From contig ML682121.1 of the NCBI GenBank assembly GCA_007922195.1, positions 2,956,853-3,020,852 of the forward strand: DNA of 64,000 bases. The letters run 5' to 3'. The stretch comes from Podocnemis expansa. Taxonomy: Eukaryota > Chordata > Testudines > Podocnemididae. Under the pieces are notes generated by a model. That model searched no databases and was not told the DNA's origin. It was given only the letters and a program-made list of their open reading frames with translations. This document shows, in pieces, positions 59,263 through 64,000 of the stretch. A program made the translations under genes and the position numbers. How positions within the stretch are numbered: the first letter of the stretch is position 1; each line of letters opens with the position of its first letter.

Positions 59263-61930
59263 TTGAGTCCACAACACACAATGTACCGTGTTCATTATGT
59301 AACTTTCAAGATGCGAAAATTAAAACCCGCTAACTCATTTTCAACCTGTGCAAGGAGGGAGGACAGATACAAGTATATAGTACAGTGCGTTAAGTGTTCT
59401 TTGTTTTTCAAGTACATGTCTCTTAAGTGTCATAATCTGACAAAATATCTAAAGAAGAAACATACACAGCATTTTTTGAGAGGACTGACAGAGGGGCTAT
59501 TCAAGGTCTGGCTGAAATCTGTGCATGGCAATCTTTCAAAGACTTTCTGCAATTACTGCAAAACTGAAATCATGGCTTATTAGTGACACTAAAAAGCATA
59601 GCCTTACAGTCAAGCATGTACGGATGCCTCAGTTTGTAATCAGCACCAAGCAAAACACATCCTGATTTTAGGCCTATTAACAAAGAAAATATTGTGTCGG
59701 CACAAAAAGCTGAGGGCAAATTTTCTCTCGTTTATTGCAGAACATTTTTCTATGCTGACCAGTGATCATTTGGTGGATGTGTGCTTAAAAAGCATTCGCC
59801 GAGTCAAAATCCTGAGCTGGCTCAGCACCAGACAAAACTTATAGAGATCATAAAGGAGGTCCTGGCATCTCAGTTTGAAGAGGCGCTCTGATGTGATGTA
59901 TGTGATAGAGGAATGAGCCTCCTAGATCAGAGTGTCAGTCGTATGGTCTGTGGTTGATATCTGGTCCATGAACCTCTTCGACTGAGCCGGAGACTACGCT
60001 CCAGGAGACTACACTCATTCTCTAACAGAGACCGAGAGTGTGGCCTCACAGTATCGCAAAGTGCAATCTTGCATACGTAGTGATCCACGGTGCTGTGAGA
60101 GCGTAGGGCCTAGTATTCGATTTATGGTATGTATGGCCCACTTGGAGTACATTTAAGTCAAAGCTGGCCTGCCATAGCAAATGACTTTGACAATCCTGTC
60201 TTAGATGAATCAATGGATGTATGCACAACAAAGGAATCAAGGATCATTTTTTATTTTATTAGTAAGAAAAGGAGCCAGGTTCTCCTGACATTCCCACAGC
60301 TTGGCTCACTTCCATCTCATGATGCCATTGTCCTCATTGATTCAACTTAGAAATCAGACCTTCCAGTAAAAAAAAAACCTTATGGAAATTGGGATTGACA
60401 AGGCATCTGTAATGACCAGTGTGAACAAAGGACTCTAAGGCTATATCTACACTAGCAAATTAGTTCAGACGAAGCAATCTTAGTTTGAACTAATTTGAAC
60501 CCTGTCTACACAACGTTTTGCTTTGTTCAAACTAGTTAGTTCAGCTGCTTAGTCTAAACTAATTTGCATTTTTAGTTCGAACTAGCCCAATGTTAGTTCA
60601 AACTAAATAAGTTCAAACTAAACGTTAGTTTGAATGAAGCATGGTTTTTTAAAATTTCAAATTAACTTGTAGTTCGAACTAGCCGTGTTTTTACTTTGAA
60701 CTAAAAAGTTAGTTCGAACTAAAAAATGTACGGCTAGTTCAAACTAAAAAGTTAGTTTGAACTAAAAAAACTGTCCTTAGTTTGAACTAATTTTGAACTA
60801 CTTAGTTTGGACCAAGAAAGTCCAAACTAAGCTTTTAGCTGTAGACATAGCCTAAGATATTGCAAGAGGAATAAAGCTTGCTTTGCCTTATTCTAGTCTG
60901 GTGTAGGTGTCACTCTCTCTAACTAGCAGTTTCCCATAAATCTGAGAAAACACTTCCCTGAAACACTGAGTTCCTGATCAGGCAAAGCTATACTTGCTTC
61001 TCCTTCTCAGCGAGTCAATATGAAGAATACCAGAAGATACGTGAGACTGTGGAGAGGAACCCTTGAAAATAGCAAAATGTGCCCCACTCATCATGTCTCC
61101 ACTGAGTGAGCCGTAGCTGAATTCTACATCAGCAGAATGAATTAAAGTTACATTTCAAGGGCTACTGAAAAAACAGCTGCTACATGGTAAAGATACTCTT
61201 TGTCATGTACAGCAATGTGCAAAATCACTTGCATTTAATCTCCCTCAGGTCTGTTCTTACTGAGGTTCAGCATGCAACAAAGGCATTCGAAGGGCGGAAA
61301 AATACAGACCCTACTAAACTCATCAATCTATTGAGAAGCCTCTTGACATCTGTATGGGGGAGAGTTAAGATCCAAATGACACAGCTTGCCATTCTGAGAC
61401 CTCTGTCAAAAATCACCTGGATCCATATGCTTACGTGGGTTTCAATTCTGAAAATACTATCAGAGTGAAAACAGTCCCTAGAGCGTATAAATGCACTGAA
61501 GAAGAGATGCACTGGCTTCATGGTGCAGTTTACGCAAAGAGCTTTAGCAATACCAGCCAGGGAGAAATGTACACTTCACTAAGTGAAAAAAAAACTTACC
61601 ACGCTGGTGCGTTCTTGGCTGAGGTCAGTGCCTTCCATGAGGCAGGGAACATGAACTATTTGCAGACCTTTGCTCTCTAGCAATGCGTTCACAGCCAGCC
61701 CCTTTTGAATGCTGAGATTGAGCATTTGTTCGGTATGATGAACCCTGTGAAATCCAAAGTGCAGAACGGAATGGGCATTAACCCATTAAATGCCATCCTG
61801 ACCATCAAAACGGGACTGAAACCATTCGGGGAGTCTTTCAGTACTTACAGCCTTCCTGACTCGCTAACAAAACTCATGACGACAAAAGCAGCCTATTAGT
61901 TCAAGGAAGAACAACCCTTTCACAGCTCTG
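59263..61930 (+). pseudogene. Decayed hAT-like transposase gene
   Basis: Pieces appear in order on the plus strand. At the N-terminus is a BED-like zinc finger (VQCVKC ... NLTKYLKKKH, about 59,380-59,465, with the first His as Tyr). Then FDNPVLDESMDVCTT (60,190-60,235), which resembles the DES.DV catalytic block of hAT transposases. Then LKKRCTGFMVQF... (61,485-61,530, another frame). Last is a C-terminal dimerisation-like segment NAEIEHLFGMMNPVKSKVQN ... NPLNAILTIK (61,705-61,815). Stops and frameshifts lie between the pieces, and a MITE interrupts it at 60,439. Not functional. Family assignment is by motif only. Confidence 0.55.
60439..60852. mobile_element. Harbinger-like MITE, TTCGAAC palindrome family, TAA target duplication
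   Basis: Starts GGCTATATCTACACTAG, ends GTAGACATAGCC. TAA is on both sides (60,436-60,438 and 60,853-60,855). 414 bp of GTTCGAACTAA-type palindromes. Inserted into the transposase relic. Confidence 0.8.
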
Positions 61931-62640
61931 CACCAGCAACCAAGAGGCAAGCATGAAGAACTCAAGTAGCTGACGGACACGGTGGAGATAGAGGTGTTAT
62001 TAACGGTTTGTTCACCTTACAGTTTTCGAGCTATTTTGTGCATCTATTAATTATCACCTAAAAATGTCTATTATAGAGAAATATTTTCATGTGTAATGCG
62101 TCATTATATGGTTACAGATGATTTCTGGATCCTTTTGACAGCAACAGGTGTTAAATGTTGATTTAGCTAGATCTCTGGCTGCATTTGGGTGTGTCCTTGG
62201 CTACCTCCAGCCTAAAGGAGCTGGCAACAATTCAAGTAACTCAGTTTGCTGTGTGGCATCACCTGCTGTCATGATGGATGACAATAGGGTCTGGAGAGAC
62301 TGTGTGTCATCAAAAGAAGCATAGTTGGAGGTCAGCCCCAGAGTCAACCATCCATGAGACACTCACCATTGGTTTTCTACTGCTGATCATTTTCATTGTT
62401 CAGCCACCACAAAATATCATGATAAAGGGTAAACAAAGGTTAAAATGAAATAAACTAATAAAAAAAAGACTCTTCTGGCATCTGTTCATTTCTTTCATTA
62501 AGCCCTCATTAAAGCTGTGCTACATCCTGTTAAACTAAACTAAAAGCAAAGAATGTGACCAAACGGACGTCTGGAAAAGAGAAAAACCAACGTTAAAAGG
62601 GCCAACAAAACACTTTCATTTGTAATACTGAAATCCGACA
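61931..62640 (-). other. Distal 3' flank of unit F
   Basis: 62,240-62,340 in reverse aligns with 17,720-17,820 (A) and 3,560-3,680 (unit 0). 62,400-62,560 in reverse aligns with 17,455-17,650. 61,931-62,230 holds nothing recognised. Confidence 0.5.
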
Positions 62641-62768
62641 ATTTCAAGAGGGATAGCCATGGTAGTCTTTAAGATGCCACAGGATGCTTGTTTCTGCTGT
62701 ACACAGAATACCACATTTGTTTGGGCATAAGCTTTCATAGGTTCCAACCCACCTCATCAGATGAAATC
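62641..62768. repeat. Penelope-type terminal repeat, single arm
   Basis: AGCCATGGTAGTCTTTAAG, GGGCATAAGCTTTCATAGG and CACCTCATCAGATG. Splits the unit F flank block. Confidence 0.6.
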
Positions 62769-63214
62769 CCAAAGAATGTTAACTCCCAAAAGAATGAAGA
62801 TAAAGCTACCCATTTTCTTCTCAACGGGCTTTACTCAGCACCTCTGCATTACTGGGTTGGTCATTTAGAAAAATTATGCATACTCATAATGGAGGAAAGA
62901 AGAAAAGGAACAAAAAACAAACCAAAGACAAAATCTGCCCATCTCCCAATGTTCTGGACTTGGCTGGCGAAAACCTAGAAACTACTTTATTAATAGATGG
63001 AAACAGGAACTTAAATCTGAGAAAGCTCAAATGCAGCTTTGGGGTTCATTTGAATTCCCCCTCCAGACCTGGGCCACATTCATCACTAGCCCTCAGGAGT
63101 TCGATTCAGGATCAAAGAAACCTCACTGATACGTTTATCTTCTCCCTCCCATGTTCACATGTCAATGCCTAATAGATTTGAGCTCCAACTGCAGCTTTTC
63201 CCACAGTCCAATCA
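62769..63214 (-). other. Presumed 3' UTR of unit F
   Basis: In reverse it aligns with 17,040-17,330 (A) and 2,500-2,770 (unit 0), for example at GACTCYTGAGRGCYAAAGGC and AGATGGGCAGATTTTG. 63,165-63,214 is the remainder of the broken last finger (LDCGKSCSWSSNLL). Confidence 0.55.
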
Positions 63215-64000
63215 TTTATAGAGTCTTTCCTTCGTATGGATTCTCTTATGGCTGATAAAGCCAGAGAGCCAACTGAAGCTTTTCCCACAGTCCGAGCATT
63301 TATAGGGTGTCTCTCCATTGTGGATTCTCTCGTGGATAATGAGGCCTGACCGTTGACTGAAGCTCTTCCCACAGTCCGAGCATTTATAAGGTCTCTCTCC
63401 ATTGTGGATTCTCTCGTGGATAATGAGGCCAGACCGCTGACTGAAGCTTTTCCCACAGTCCGAGCATTTATAAGGTGTCTCTCCATTGTGAATTCTCTCG
63501 TGGATAATGAGGCCTGACTGCTGACTGAAGCTCTTCCCACAGTCTGAGCATTTATAGGGGGTCTCTCCATTGTGGATTCTCTCGTGGATAATGAGGCCTG
63601 ACTGCTGACTGAAGCTCTTTCCACAGTCTGAGCATTTATATGCTCTCTCCCCTGTGGGTCCTCTCTGATGGTTCATAAGATCTGAGCTGTGTTTGTAGCC
63701 TTCTGCACAGTCCAAAGATTCATGGGGTCTCTCTCCCATGTGTGTCCTCACATGGCTAATGAGCTCTGCGTGTTGACTGAAACTTTTCTCACTTTCAAGA
63801 CATTTATATGGTCTCCTTCCTGTGTGGATTCTCTCGTGGTAAAAAAGAGTTGAACTTTGACTGAAACTTTTCCCACACTGCAGACATTTATAGGGTTTCT
63901 CTCCCGTGTGGATTCTGTGATGTCTATTGAGGTATGATGGCACACTGAAACTTTTCCCAGATTCAAGACATATATTTGGTCCCTCTTTTCTGTGGGTTCT
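63212..64000 (-). CDS. Unit F C2H2 finger exon (partial), truncated by a TGC-to-TGA change
   Basis: Minus strand, open from the window edge to TGA at 63,214-63,212. About nine fingers are readable. The first (NICLESGKSF), third (KCLESEKS) and fourth (HESLDC ... HQRGP) have lost ligands. The second and fifth to ninth are intact. Fingers 5-8 are near-identical (SFSQ[QR][10 protein letters not shown]) with unusual linkers HNGE[TR]PY. After the ninth (SGFISHKRIH-TKERLYK) the first Cys codon of the next finger is TGA in place of TGC, and the rest of that finger is still readable downstream. Upstream exons lie outside the window. Gene status is uncertain: either a shortened protein or an early pseudogene. 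Confidence 0.7.
   Translation of the reverse strand, partial: RTHRKEGPNICLESGKSFSVPSYLNRHHRIHTGEKPYKCLQCGKSFSQSSTLFYHERIHTGRRPYKCLESEKSFSQHAELISHVRTHMGERPHESLDCAEGYKHSSDLMNHQRGPTGERAYKCSDCGKSFSQQSGLIIHERIHNGETPYKCSDCGKSFSQQSGLIIHERIHNGETPYKCSDCGKSFSQRSGLIIHERIHNGERPYKCSDCGKSFSQRSGLIIHERIHNGETPYKCSDCGKSFSWLSGFISHKRIHTKERLYK
63290..63640 (-). repeat. Four 84-bp near-identical finger units
   Basis: The landmark CTCCATTGTGGATTCTCTCG recurs every 84 bp near 63,312, 63,396, 63,480 and 63,564 (one copy with GTGAATT). The only amino-acid changes are QQ/QR in the helix and T/R in the linker. Confidence 0.8.

Overview
The window is vertebrate nuclear DNA and most likely comes from a turtle (Testudines). 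The reasons are the CR1 LINE copies, tRNA-derived SINEs with a CR1-type tail, a Penelope-like retroelement, many short hAT-type elements, and KRAB zinc-finger genes built from the exon set MAVVDPAQ / KRAB-A / KRAB-B / one long C2H2 exon. The lineage call rests on recognition, not on a search. Gene models were assembled by eye from splice sites and reading phase; no transcript evidence was available.

Layout. The window is a tandem KRAB-C2H2 zinc-finger cluster. Unit 0 (1-5.7 kb) is the 3' end of a decayed zinc-finger gene. Unit A (6.6-18.6 kb, +) is a complete model: four coding exons, 682 aa, 18 fingers. Unit B (20.8-22.5 kb) is only a duplicated promoter and first exon. Unit C (23.9-36 kb, +) is a pseudogene that has lost its start codon, has a stop in KRAB-A and is broken in the finger exon. 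Unit D (39.1-46.4 kb, +) is an intact 523-aa model with nine fingers and a novel C-terminal tail from a 2-nt deletion. Unit E (49.2-57.7 kb, +) is an intact 621-aa model with 14 good and two degenerate fingers. Unit F (62.2-64.0 kb, -) is the 3' end of an inverted copy whose last finger is cut by a TGC-to-TGA change and which holds four near-identical fingers. In A, D and E the four coding exons join in one continuous frame (2049, 1572 and 1866 nt including the stop).

The units share a GC-rich first non-coding exon, intron blocks, vestigial fingers downstream of the stop, and a long 3' flank. A minus-strand CR1 just upstream of the finger exon is present in A, C and D but absent from E, which orders the duplications. 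All four KRAB-A exons keep the DV motif but have GQG where KRAB boxes that bind TRIM28 have EEW, so repression through TRIM28 is doubtful.

Mobile DNA fills most of the rest. There are six hAT-type non-autonomous families, many with 8-bp target duplications; four Harbinger-like MITEs packed with TTCGAA palindromes; two decayed Penelope-like fragments (reverse transcriptase and GIY-YIG region) with their hairpin-shaped terminal repeats scattered through the window; LTR-like blocks; and a decayed hAT-like transposase gene at 59-62 kb split by a MITE. Several insertions are nested and fix relative ages and target-site lengths.
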